From DATDVL01 sp035290025 (GTDB lineage: Archaea; Nanobdellota; Nanobdellia; SCGC-AAA011-G17; DATDVL01), in contig DATDVL010000020.1 in NCBI GenBank assembly GCA_035290025.1, positions 1 through 6,963 of the forward strand: a stretch of 6,963 nt of DNA, read 5' to 3'. Shown here in pieces: positions 1 to 5,380 of the stretch. Below the pieces are notes generated by a model. The model did not search any database. It saw nothing but the letters and a program-made list of their open reading frames with translations, and was not told the origin of the DNA. Made by a program: the position numbers and the translations under genes. The first letter of the stretch is position 1. Each line of letters opens with the position of its first letter.

Positions 1-1
1 T

Positions 2-1219
2 TCTACGAGTTTGAATTTCCGTAATTCTAATGCTTCTACTATTGTTAATGCTTCTATGTCTCAGAAGCTTCATAAGTGGAAGGCTCAGTGTGTTGATGCT
101 TTTGGTATTGGTGCTAATTCTTCTGTTGTTCGTGATTTGACCGTTGATAGTTCTCCACCTGCTCAGATAAATCTTACATTGAATGCAACGTTTACGTTTA
201 ATAAAAATGCTCATTTGACGTGTGATACGGTTGATAGTATTGATAATGCGACAAATGTTTCTTTGTATGTACAATCTGCTGGTCTTTCAAGTTCTCGTTT
301 GGTTGCTAATGTTACATCCAATAATCTTACGTTTGATTTTACAGATACGGGCGAGTTAGGTTTCTACAAAGTGAATTGTACTGTTATGGACTATACGGGT
401 AATCAGAATTCTTCTGTTATGACGTTTGAGATTATTAAGGGTGTGAGTACGCAGAAGTATATTCCTAAGGTTGAGAATCAGCCAATTGCTAAGAAGCTTG
501 TTGGTTCTGGTAAGACTGTTGATATTGGTGTTTTGGATGTTTCTGATGCTCGTTTGATGGCGAAGTCTGCTACATTGTTGTTTACTGTGAATGGTGAGGC
601 TCATAGTTTGATGGTGAAGGAGATTGCTGCTGATGAGGTCGTGTTAGTTTTCACGTCTGAGCCTCAGGAAGTTCGTGTTAAGGTTGGTGGTGTTGAGCAG
701 GTTGATCTGAATGGTGATGGTGTTAATGATGTTAGTATTACCTTGCATGGTGTTTTCCGTGCTAAGGCTGATCTAGAATTGGTGAATTTGCGTAATGCTC
801 CTGTTGTTGGTGAGATTCCTACGGTTGAGGAGCCTTCTGTTGTTGAAGAGTCATCTTCTCTTCCTGCGGGTACGGGTAAGACTGTTTTGATAGTCCTTAT
901 TGTTTTGGCTGTTATCTTGGTTGCTGGTTATTTGTGGGTTCGTTTCCGTCCTCGTGGTGGTGTTTCGTTTAATGACAAGGATTTGGGTGCTGGTCGTTCT
1001 GTTCCTCCGCCTCCGTCTTCTCCTATGTATCCTCGTTCTGCTCCTCTTGGTAATGTACCACCAAGTAATCGTCCTATGTCAATGCCTCCCGTGAATCGTT
1101 CGGTGCAGCCCTTGACGTATAAGGCGAAGCCTCTACAGTCTTCTAATCAGAGTTTTTCTAATTTGCCGTATAATTCTGGTAATTCTCGTTTTGTCTATAA
1201 GCGTTATCCTGAACGGTAA
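2..1219 (+). CDS. Surface-anchored Ig-like repeat protein, 5'-partial
   Basis: The reading frame is open from nt 2, so the gene begins left of the window; the TTG at 11 is only the first start-like codon, and residues are numbered from it. Residues 1-145 look like the ends of two Ig-like extracellular repeats (WKAQCVDAFG at about 23-32, KVNCTVMDYTG at about 120-130). They hold 11 N-X-S/T sequons, which fits N-glycosylation outside the cell. Residues 165-260 form a second beta-rich region ending in an acidic loop, DLNGDGVND (232-240), like a dockerin or EF-hand calcium site. A hydrophobic helix at 291-309 followed by RFRPRGG suggests one membrane anchor with the C-terminus inside. The roughly 90-residue tail is rich in Pro, Ser and Asn (PPPPSSP at 332-338). 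I infer a type I surface protein of unknown role, perhaps cell-envelope or adhesion. The family is not recognised by name. Confidence 0.75.
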   Translation, partial: STSLNFRNSNASTIVNASMSQKLHKWKAQCVDAFGIGANSSVVRDLTVDSSPPAQINLTLNATFTFNKNAHLTCDTVDSIDNATNVSLYVQSAGLSSSRLVANVTSNNLTFDFTDTGELGFYKVNCTVMDYTGNQNSSVMTFEIIKGVSTQKYIPKVENQPIAKKLVGSGKTVDIGVLDVSDARLMAKSATLLFTVNGEAHSLMVKEIAADEVVLVFTSEPQEVRVKVGGVEQVDLNGDGVNDVSITLHGVFRAKADLELVNLRNAPVVGEIPTVEEPSVVEESSSLPAGTGKTVLIVLIVLAVILVAGYLWVRFRPRGGVSFNDKDLGAGRSVPPPPSSPMYPRSAPLGNVPPSNRPMSMPPVNRSVQPLTYKAKPLQSSNQSFSNLPYNSGNSRFVYKRYPER

Positions 1220-1221
1220 TC

Positions 1222-1229
1222 TTTTTAAC
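1222..1229 (+). promoter_or_regulatory. TATA box for the TGS protein gene
   Basis: CTTTTTAA is centred about 26 bp upstream of the ATG at 1252, the archaeal box A distance. It lies directly after the preceding stop codon. It also argues that the in-frame TTG at 1231, only 2 bp past the box, cannot be the start. Confidence 0.6.
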
Positions 1230-1251
1230 GTTGCTTTTCTTTTTGTATGCT

Positions 1252-2088
1252 ATGCCTATTAATGCTGATTACAAATATTTAGCTGCTGAGAAGGAGTTTT
1301 TGAAAGCGAAGACGAATGATGATAAATTAAAAGCTTTGCAGAATATGTTGTCTACCTCACCAACCCACAAAGGTGCGCAATCGTTGCGTTCTGAGATTAA
1401 GGCGCGTATTGCTCGTTTGAAGGCTACGATGTTGCGTGAGCGTGCTGTTCGTAAGACTTCGGGTGTTTCTGTGAGTGTTAAGAAGGAGGGTGCTGCGCAG
1501 ATTGTTTTGGTTGGTCCTACGAATATTGGTAAGTCTTTTTTGTTGCATCAGTTGACGAAGGCTCGTGTTGTTGTTTCTCCGCATCCTTTTACGACGGTTC
1601 GTCCTGAGGTGGGTACGTTGGATTATCAGGGTGTGAAGTTGCAGGTTGTTGAAATTCCTGCTATTGTTCATGGTTTTGCTCGTACAGAACATGGTCCTGC
1701 GTTGTTGGCGTTGATTCGTCAGGCTGATCTGATGGTGTTGATGTTTAATACGGTTGCTGAGAAGGCGTTGTTGGATAAGGAACTTGCAGGTGTGGATACG
1801 CCGGTGTTGGTGTTTAATCATCAGGCGGATTTGGCTGCTGAGATTTGGCGTCGTTTAAATGTTATTAAGGTGTATACGAAGCAGCCAGGTAAGAAGCATG
1901 ATCTTCCTCCTGTTGATATGCGTAAGGGTTCTACGATTCGTGATTTGGCGGAGAAGGTGCATAAGGATTTTGTTCAGAATTTTAAGTATGCTAAGTTGTG
2001 GGGTCCTTCTGCGAAGTTTCCTGGTCAGATTCAGGGTTTGGATCATGTGTTGGCTGATGATGATGTTGTGGAGTTTCATACGAAATAG
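1252..2088 (+). CDS. DRG-like TGS-domain protein with degenerate G domain
   Basis: This 278-aa protein is related to the DRG/Obg ribosome-associated GTPases. Residues 1-70 are a helical, basic N-terminal region like that before the DRG G domain. G1 is intact (GPTNIGKS, 88-95) and G2 reads FTT (113-115). G3, DLPG in DRGs, is EIPA (134-137). G4, NKxD in the family, reads NHQAD (189-193). The TGS domain covers about 202-278 and is very well conserved (VYTKQPGKK at 207-215, the KFPGQI-GLDHVL region at 255-267). Compared with DRGs of about 365 aa, the S5D2L insertion is absent. Only about ten residues separate G4 from the TGS domain, so the G5 region is missing. A ribosome- or tRNA-linked role is inferred from the family; real GTP hydrolysis is doubtful. 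ATG 1252 is chosen over TTG 1231 because of the promoter position. The gene appears to be transcribed alone. Confidence 0.85.
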   Translation: MPINADYKYLAAEKEFLKAKTNDDKLKALQNMLSTSPTHKGAQSLRSEIKARIARLKATMLRERAVRKTSGVSVSVKKEGAAQIVLVGPTNIGKSFLLHQLTKARVVVSPHPFTTVRPEVGTLDYQGVKLQVVEIPAIVHGFARTEHGPALLALIRQADLMVLMFNTVAEKALLDKELAGVDTPVLVFNHQADLAAEIWRRLNVIKVYTKQPGKKHDLPPVDMRKGSTIRDLAEKVHKDFVQNFKYAKLWGPSAKFPGQIQGLDHVLADDDVVEFHTK

Positions 2089-2116
2089 TTTTTCACTTGT
2101 TTTTTTGGTGACATAG

Positions 2117-2125
2117 TTTTTTATA
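2117..2125 (+). promoter_or_regulatory. TATA box for the 205-aa protein gene
   Basis: TTTTTTATA is centred about 27 bp upstream of the ATG at 2149. It is only about 10 bp upstream of the earlier in-frame ATG at 2131. That spacing places the transcript start at 2149 and so excludes 2131. Confidence 0.55.
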
Positions 2126-2148
2126 GCTTCATGAGTAGTAGTAATTAT

Positions 2149-2766
2149 ATGTTAAGAAAGGTTATTTCTACAGCTACGGGTGTGGTGAACGTTGGTTTTA
2201 AAGATGGTCTCGTACAGGGTTTTAATGCGTATGCTGAGGGTTTGACGTATCCTCCTTATTGTGGTAGCCCGACGGTGGTAAAAATCCCGGGTATGAAAGC
2301 TGTTAGTCTTGATGTTCCTGAGGGGGTTAATCATCTGTCTCTTCGCGTTGATATTTCAAGGTTGCCTCATGATGGTCCTGATCCTCGTTCGGGTGAGCGT
2401 AATTTAGTATTGTATGGCCGCACGAAATTTAGTGGTGGTGTTGGTGAAGTTGTGCGTATGCCTTCTGAAGTAGATACTGTTTCTCATAATATTGGTGATA
2501 TTACACAGACGTGGGAGCCTTTAGTTTCTGAGGGTAGTGCGCTAAGAACGCTTACCACGCTTCGTTCTGTGGTTTTGATGGATGGTAGAATTTTTTTGAC
2601 GCAGAATGTTTTCCGTGAAGAAAATGATCCTTATCGTGAGCAGTTGCTTGTTGATGGTTTGCCTTTTATGTGGGATTATTTTGTGATTCCTGATAATCAT
2701 CGTGCATATAATCGTTTTTGTTCTAAAGCTCCACAGAAAGGTACTCCTGAATTCGGTTTATTGTAA
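2149..2766 (+). CDS. Uncharacterised protein, 205 aa
   Basis: I do not recognise this family. The start is set at ATG 2149, the seventh codon of the longest frame from 2131, because a TATA-like box ends only 5 bp before 2131 and is correctly spaced for 2149. No signal peptide or membrane helix is visible. The protein looks soluble and largely beta, with Gly- and Pro-rich turns (GLTYPPYCGSPTVVKIPGMKAV in outline, about residues 31-52) and alternating hydrophobic stretches. It has two cysteines, one near residue 38 and one near 192, far apart. The C-terminus carries an aromatic, charged stretch (WDYFVIPDNHRAYNRF, about 176-191). T-ending codons match the neighbouring plus-strand genes, so it looks resident. 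It is followed by the SRP RNA, which has its own promoter. No function can be assigned. Confidence 0.75.
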   Translation: MLRKVISTATGVVNVGFKDGLVQGFNAYAEGLTYPPYCGSPTVVKIPGMKAVSLDVPEGVNHLSLRVDISRLPHDGPDPRSGERNLVLYGRTKFSGGVGEVVRMPSEVDTVSHNIGDITQTWEPLVSEGSALRTLTTLRSVVLMDGRIFLTQNVFREENDPYREQLLVDGLPFMWDYFVIPDNHRAYNRFCSKAPQKGTPEFGLL

Positions 2767-2782
2767 GTATTTGATACATAAC

Positions 2783-2790
2783 CTTTTTAA
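2783..2790 (+). promoter_or_regulatory. TATA box for the SRP RNA gene
   Basis: CTTTTTAA, preceded by AAC as a possible BRE element, is centred about 27 bp upstream of position 2814, where helix 1 of the SRP RNA begins. The same octamer precedes the TGS protein gene. Confidence 0.6.
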
Positions 2791-2813
2791 TCTGCTTTTC
2801 TTACTGTTTTCTT

Positions 2814-3078
2814 GTAGGCTATGGTGGCAGGTTAGCTCTCTGCTGTAAATCCCAGACGAGCTTCAGGGGTCCGAAGCCTTTCAGAGGTCAGTATGATGAT
2901 CAAGGGTCTCGTTCCGTACGACGACGCTTTGTCCTCATCGGCTGGTATATTTCGAATCGTGTCAGGCCAGGAATGGAGCAGCACTAAGGAAGGTATTTGG
3001 CGCTTTGGGGGTTGCAGAGCTGAGGAAAGAATGGGGTTAACTCTTGGTGGTTGTGCTGTTCAATGGGGGGCGGCCTAC
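2814..3078 (+). ncRNA. ffs: Archaeal signal recognition particle (7S) RNA
   Basis: This is the RNA scaffold of SRP, which binds SRP54 and SRP19 and targets nascent membrane and secreted proteins. The decisive signal is helix 8 at 2959-2984. It has the GUCAGG element, the CCA/UGG stem, a GGAA tetraloop at 2970-2973, and the AGCAG strand of the asymmetric loop at 2977-2981. The ends pair perfectly as helix 1: GTAGGC (2814-2819) with GCCTAC (3073-3078). The UGUAA motif of the 5' domain is at 2844-2848. Helix 5 pairs CCGAA (2871-2875) with TTTGG (2996-3000) and CCTTTC (2877-2882) with GGAAGG (2988-2993). A helix 6 arm spans 2895-2939 (GATGA/TCATC, CAAGG/CTTTG, GTC/GAC, TCGT/ACGA). Helix 6 plus helix 1 marks the archaeal form. 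At about 265 nt it is a little short for archaea. The exact ends are inferred from helix 1 and the TATA spacing. Confidence 0.92.
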
Positions 3079-3095
3079 GTTTTCCTTTAGTTTTT
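3079..3095 (+). terminator. T-rich terminator after the SRP RNA
   Basis: Directly after helix 1 closes, the plus strand has runs of T (GTTTTCCTTTAGTTTTT). This is typical of archaeal intrinsic termination, which needs a U-tract but no hairpin. Confidence 0.5.
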
Positions 3096-3099
3096 AGAG

Positions 3100-3115
3100 A
3101 CTACTTGTAAGTAGT
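3100..3115. promoter_or_regulatory. Palindrome upstream of the YIP1 gene promoter
   Basis: ACTACTT and AAGTAGT form 7-bp perfect inverted arms around a 2-bp centre (GT). The palindrome ends about 14 bp before the TATA box of the next gene. It could be an operator or activator site, or a small hairpin linked to termination of the SRP transcript. Only the symmetry is seen. Confidence 0.35.
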
Positions 3116-3129
3116 TCCATTTAGAAATG

Positions 3130-3137
3130 TTTATATA
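3130..3137 (+). promoter_or_regulatory. TATA box for the YIP1-family gene
   Basis: TTTATATA is a strong archaeal box A centred about 27 bp upstream of ATG 3160. It selects this start over the out-of-frame ATG at 3150, which would give only a short peptide. Confidence 0.7.
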
Positions 3138-3159
3138 GTCTTAGAGAGTATGAATTTCT

Positions 3160-3747
3160 ATGGGTTACTGGCGAGATGTCTTTGGTATTGTTACATTAAA
3201 TGATGAGTCCTATAAGCGTGTTGCTAATGATCCTCGCGCGTTCAAGCGTGTTTTCGGTTATTTCTTGTTGTCTGTATTTTTACTTATTGGCGTTATTGGT
3301 TTGATAGTCCTGTTTGCTGCTTCTTTTATTGTTGCTTTATTTCCTGAAAGTGCTCAATTATTGAATGCAGGTGCTATTATAGGAACACTGTTTTTAGTGG
3401 CGTTAGTTGTTTTCCCTTTCATTGCGTTTATCGCAGAGTATATTGTCTTGTTGATTCCTTATGGTATTGGTTTGTTATGTGGTGGTAAACCGAAGAAGTA
3501 TAGTGATTTCTTCACCGTGATGTTGTATCCTGTTCCGATTATGGCTCCTTTAGTGTTGATTCTTGGTCAGTGGGCTAGTGGCTTGTATTCTATTTGGTTT
3601 TTTGTGATGCTTTTCAAAACGTATCGTATCGTGCACAAGTTAGATGCTCATCGTAGTGGCTGGGCTGTTGGAATAAATGCCTTGTTGTATGTTATCTTTT
3701 TTGTTACGTGGTTGCTTATGGTCATTTCACTCTTAAGTTTTGTGTAA
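3160..3747 (+). CDS. YIP1-family integral membrane protein
   Basis: This 195-aa protein has a short soluble N-terminus of about 30 residues (MGYWRDVFGIVTLNDESYKRV) followed by about five hydrophobic segments. They lie near residues 33-60, 70-105, 117-135, 138-156 and 168-193. The N-terminal pattern, with a membrane-proximal D-P-x-AFKR element, and the middle YSDFFTVMLYPVPIMAP segment resemble the Yip1 domain. That domain is widespread in archaea and bacteria; its prokaryotic role is unknown, and in eukaryotes relatives act in membrane trafficking. It sits in the cell membrane. It is a single gene with its own promoter, between the SRP RNA and the DUF6884 gene. The family call rests on topology and pattern, so another five-helix family is possible. 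Confidence 0.65.
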   Translation: MGYWRDVFGIVTLNDESYKRVANDPRAFKRVFGYFLLSVFLLIGVIGLIVLFAASFIVALFPESAQLLNAGAIIGTLFLVALVVFPFIAFIAEYIVLLIPYGIGLLCGGKPKKYSDFFTVMLYPVPIMAPLVLILGQWASGLYSIWFFVMLFKTYRIVHKLDAHRSGWAVGINALLYVIFFVTWLLMVISLLSFV

Positions 3748-3754
3748 GCGAAAT

Positions 3755-3760
3755 CTTTAA
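3755..3760 (+). promoter_or_regulatory. TATA-like box for the DUF6884/GIY-YIG operon
   Basis: CTTTAA, within AAATCTTTAAG, is centred about 29 bp upstream of ATG 3787. It is slightly weaker and further away than the other boxes in the window. Confidence 0.45.
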
Positions 3761-3786
3761 GTGGTTCTAGAATCCTTGTTTTTGCT

Positions 3787-4194
3787 ATGCGTGTGGTCTT
3801 ATTGTCGTGTGTGAAGAAGAAGTTGTCTCGTCCTGCTCCTGCTGCTGAGTTGTATTGTAGTCCTTTGTTTCGTTTGGCGTTGCGGTATGCTCGTTCTTTA
3901 AAGCCTGATAAAATATTTGTTTTGTCTGCTAAGTATGGTTTAGTTTCTATTGATGAGGTTATTGATCCGTATGAGGTGACGTTGAATAATATGTCTATGG
4001 CTGCTGTTCGTGTGTGGTCTGATAAGGTATTTGCTGATTTGTCGAAGCAGGTTGATGTTAGTAGTGACGAGTTTATCTTTTTAGCAGGTAGTCGTTATCG
4101 TAAGTTTCTGGTTCCTCGTCTGAAGCATGTGCAGGTTCCTTTGCAGGGTTTGGGTATTGGTAAACAGTTGGGGTGGTTGAGTAAGCATGGGTGA
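3787..4194 (+). CDS. DUF6884-like protein
   Basis: This 135-aa protein matches the pattern of the DUF6884 family: an N-terminal strand with S7-C8-x-K10-K11-K12, LYCSPLFRLALRYA (22-35), LSAKYGLV (46-53), DPYEVTLN (60-67), and a late Gly-rich element GLGIGKQLGWL. The conserved Ser-Cys-Lys, Lys-Tyr-Gly and Pro-Tyr motifs look like a nucleotide- or base-binding pocket, but the reaction is not known to me. The full family length appears present. The gene overlaps the next one by 8 bp (ATG at 4187 within its end), so the two are probably co-translated. The start is supported by a TATA-like box. The call comes from remembered family motifs and was not searched. Confidence 0.7.
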   Translation: MRVVLLSCVKKKLSRPAPAAELYCSPLFRLALRYARSLKPDKIFVLSAKYGLVSIDEVIDPYEVTLNNMSMAAVRVWSDKVFADLSKQVDVSSDEFIFLAGSRYRKFLVPRLKHVQVPLQGLGIGKQLGWLSKHG

Positions 4195-4816
4195 TGTTTG
4201 TTTTTTGTTGCATCAGTGGTTGTGGTCCTTGCCTCGGTATTCTTTTCCTTTTGTTGTTGAGCAGTTACCGTTGAATGGTTTGTATGTCTTGTTTGAGAAG
4301 GGTGAAACTGCTCATGGTGGTGATCGTGGTGTTCGTGTGGGTACGCATACAGGTGTTAATCAGTTACCGTCTCGTTTGTTGCAGCATTTTGTTATGGAGA
4401 ATAAGGATCGTTCTATTTTTCGTAAGAATATTGGTCGATCATTGTTGGCAAAGGCACATGATCCTTATGCGGAGGTTTGGGAGTGTGATCTGACGACGCG
4501 TAAAGGGAAGGAACGTTTTGGTAAGCTGGTAAACAAGGATAAGCAGTTGCGTGTGGAACTGGAAATTACAAAGTATTTACATAATAATTTTTCTTTTGTG
4601 GTTATTCCTTGTGTGCGTAAGGTTGATCGTTTGTTGTGGGAGTCTAAGATTATTAGTACATTGGCTCGTTGTGATAGTTGTTGTCCTTCTCATCAGTGGT
4701 TGGGTTCTTTTTCTCCGAAAGTAAAGATTCGTGATGCTGGCTTGTGGTTGGTGAATGGTCTGGGTGCTGAGCCGTTGTCTTTGGAAGAATTAGAAACTTT
4801 GAAAAAATTAGTTTAA
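4187..4816 (+). CDS. GIY-YIG-like nuclease family protein
   Basis: In this 209-aa protein GLYV (31-34) stands for the GIY motif and RVGTHTG (50-56) for YIG, followed by LPSRLLQHF with Arg63, a likely catalytic arginine. SIFRKNIGRSLL (76-87) is a recognisable block in a branch of GIY-YIG proteins. LLWESKIISTL (149-159) supplies Glu152, placed like the metal-binding glutamate of the fold. The C-terminal block (SHQWLGSFSPK and GLWLVNGLGAEPLSLEEL) also looks family-specific. Cys162, Cys165 and Cys166 are close together and might bind metal. It overlaps the DUF6884-like gene by 8 bp; a GGTGG at 4172-4176 may act as a weak Shine-Dalgarno. DNA cleavage is expected from the fold; the substrate is unknown. 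The classical Tyr of YIG is replaced, so activity is not certain. Confidence 0.65.
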   Translation: MGDVCFLLHQWLWSLPRYSFPFVVEQLPLNGLYVLFEKGETAHGGDRGVRVGTHTGVNQLPSRLLQHFVMENKDRSIFRKNIGRSLLAKAHDPYAEVWECDLTTRKGKERFGKLVNKDKQLRVELEITKYLHNNFSFVVIPCVRKVDRLLWESKIISTLARCDSCCPSHQWLGSFSPKVKIRDAGLWLVNGLGAEPLSLEELETLKKLV

Positions 4817-4824
4817 ATAGTTCT

Positions 4825-4844
4825 TTCGTAAGATTTTCGGTTTT
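4825..4844 (+). repeat. 20-bp direct repeat, left copy
   Basis: TTCGTAAGATTTTCGGTTTT is identical to 5375-5394 and in the same orientation. It starts 8 bp after the stop of the GIY-YIG-like gene and continues into TT, so it could also serve as that gene's T-tract terminator. Confidence 0.9.
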
Positions 4845-4856
4845 TTGATAGAAAGC

Positions 4857-4865
4857 ATTATTTAA
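4857..4865 (+). promoter_or_regulatory. TATA-like box for the RelE-like gene
   Basis: ATTATTTAA is centred about 26 bp upstream of ATG 4887, giving a leaderless transcript like the other genes here. Confidence 0.5.
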
Positions 4866-4886
4866 GATTTTTTTCTATAAACCTGG

Positions 4887-5189
4887 ATGTACAATGTTTT
4901 TGAAACTGAAGGTTTCCAAAAAATAGCGGAAACACTTGATGGTCATGAATTGAAGTGGTTGTGTAAAATAAAGTTGAAGTTAGCGAATAATCCTTCAGGT
5001 AATATTTTGCACGTTGCTTGGTTTCATGAGAAAAAGTTTGAAGGAAAACGGTTGTATTTCATTATTGATGAATTCTCAAAGAGAGTCTTATTAATTGATT
5101 TTTCTTCTAAAAAGGAACAAGAAAGGACAATAGCTTTTGTTAGGGATAATATGGTCTTGTTGTTGGAGTATCTTCGTTCTCAACCTTAG
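4887..5189 (+). CDS. RelE/ParE-superfamily toxin-like protein
   Basis: At 100 aa it has the usual RelE size. The order fits the fold: an N-terminal strand and the helix FQKIAETL (10-17), a second helix ending in KLANNP (31-36), then strands FHEKKFEGKRLYFII (46-60) and RVLLIDFSSKKEQERTI (66-82), and a C-terminal helix. The KKF-x3-RLYF and late SSKK elements are typical of archaeal RelE-like proteins, which in known cases cleave ribosome-bound mRNA. Basic residues Lys49, Lys50, Lys54, Arg55, Lys75 and Lys76 are candidates for RNA contact. No antitoxin precedes or follows it in the same direction; the only partner nearby is the convergent 47-aa ORF. Arginine is AGA or AGG in three of five codons and Glu is GAA in eight of ten, unlike the CGT- and GAG-favouring plus-strand neighbours. 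This hints at transfer. Toxicity is not shown. Confidence 0.65.
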   Translation: MYNVFETEGFQKIAETLDGHELKWLCKIKLKLANNPSGNILHVAWFHEKKFEGKRLYFIIDEFSKRVLLIDFSSKKEQERTIAFVRDNMVLLLEYLRSQP

Positions 5190-5329
5190 AATTGTTTTTC
5201 CATTTTGCCAGTTTTAGGGTTTAATTTGTAGACTTTTCCTTGTTTAAGGTCGCTCAAAACACTTTCTAAATATTTTTTGTGCTTATTTTCTTCAGATTCT
5301 TGAGTTAGAGTGACTATTTCTTGCTTCAT
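5186..5329 (-). CDS. Small 47-aa Lys/Glu-rich protein, possible antitoxin
   Basis: On the minus strand ATG at 5327-5329 opens a 47-codon frame ending with TAA at 5186-5188. Translation begins MKQEIVTLTQESEENKHKKY and ends in KVYKLNPKTGKMEKQF. A long, highly charged helix at about residues 10-31 is followed by a short basic tail, a shape common in small antitoxins. A TATA-like box lies about 25 bp upstream, matching the leaderless pattern of the window, which supports a real gene. Its stop overlaps the stop of the RelE-like gene, so the transcripts converge and would overlap. An antitoxin role is inferred only from size, charge and proximity. Antitoxins are usually co-directional with their toxins, so it may be an unrelated small protein. 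Confidence 0.5.
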   Translation of the reverse strand: MKQEIVTLTQESEENKHKKYLESVLSDLKQGKVYKLNPKTGKMEKQF

Positions 5330-5348
5330 AATTAAAGGTAAAGTGTTA

Positions 5349-5358
5349 TTATATTTAA
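5349..5358 (-). promoter_or_regulatory. TATA box for the 47-aa gene
   Basis: On the minus strand the box reads TTAAATATAA, centred about 25 bp upstream of the ATG whose first base is 5329. An inverted repeat lies just upstream of it at 5367-5380. Confidence 0.55.
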
Positions 5359-5366
5359 GCTTTGTG

Positions 5367-5380
5367 TACGAAAGTTCGTA
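5367..5380. promoter_or_regulatory. Palindrome next to the 47-aa gene promoter
   Basis: TACGAA and TTCGTA are 6-bp perfect inverted arms around AG. The right arm is the first six bases of the right 20-bp repeat. It sits about 9 bp upstream of the minus-strand TATA box, where an operator could act. The left repeat copy lacks the matching left arm. Confidence 0.35.

Noticed and set aside
356..604. 82-codon minus-strand ORF
   Set aside because: It is antisense to the surface protein and has the same low-complexity shadow composition.
900..1094. 64-codon plus-strand ORF rich in Leu and Val
   Set aside because: It is an out-of-frame shadow across the transmembrane helix and tail of the surface protein; the apparent hydrophobicity comes from T-rich DNA.
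1357..1821. 154-codon minus-strand ORF
   Set aside because: It is antisense to the TGS protein gene. Its composition (mainly Arg, Asn, Gln, Thr, Leu) is what the complement of T- and G-rich codons produces.
1859..2116. 85-codon plus-strand ORF and the 74-codon minus-strand ORF at 1855-2079
   Set aside because: Both overlap the highly conserved TGS domain coding region in other frames.
2152..2334. 60-codon minus-strand ORF
   Set aside because: It is antisense to the 205-aa protein and has no supporting promoter or recognisable motif.
2893..3090. 65-codon plus-strand ORF
   Set aside because: It lies inside the SRP RNA, including helix 6 and helix 8, and has no separate promoter.
3150..3160. 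ATG at 3150 as start of the YIP1-family gene
   Set aside because: It is out of frame and stops after a few codons; the in-frame ATG at 3160 has the correct TATA spacing.
4275..4493. 72-codon plus-strand ORF
   Set aside because: It is an out-of-frame shadow of the GIY-YIG-like gene, whose motifs lie in the other frame.
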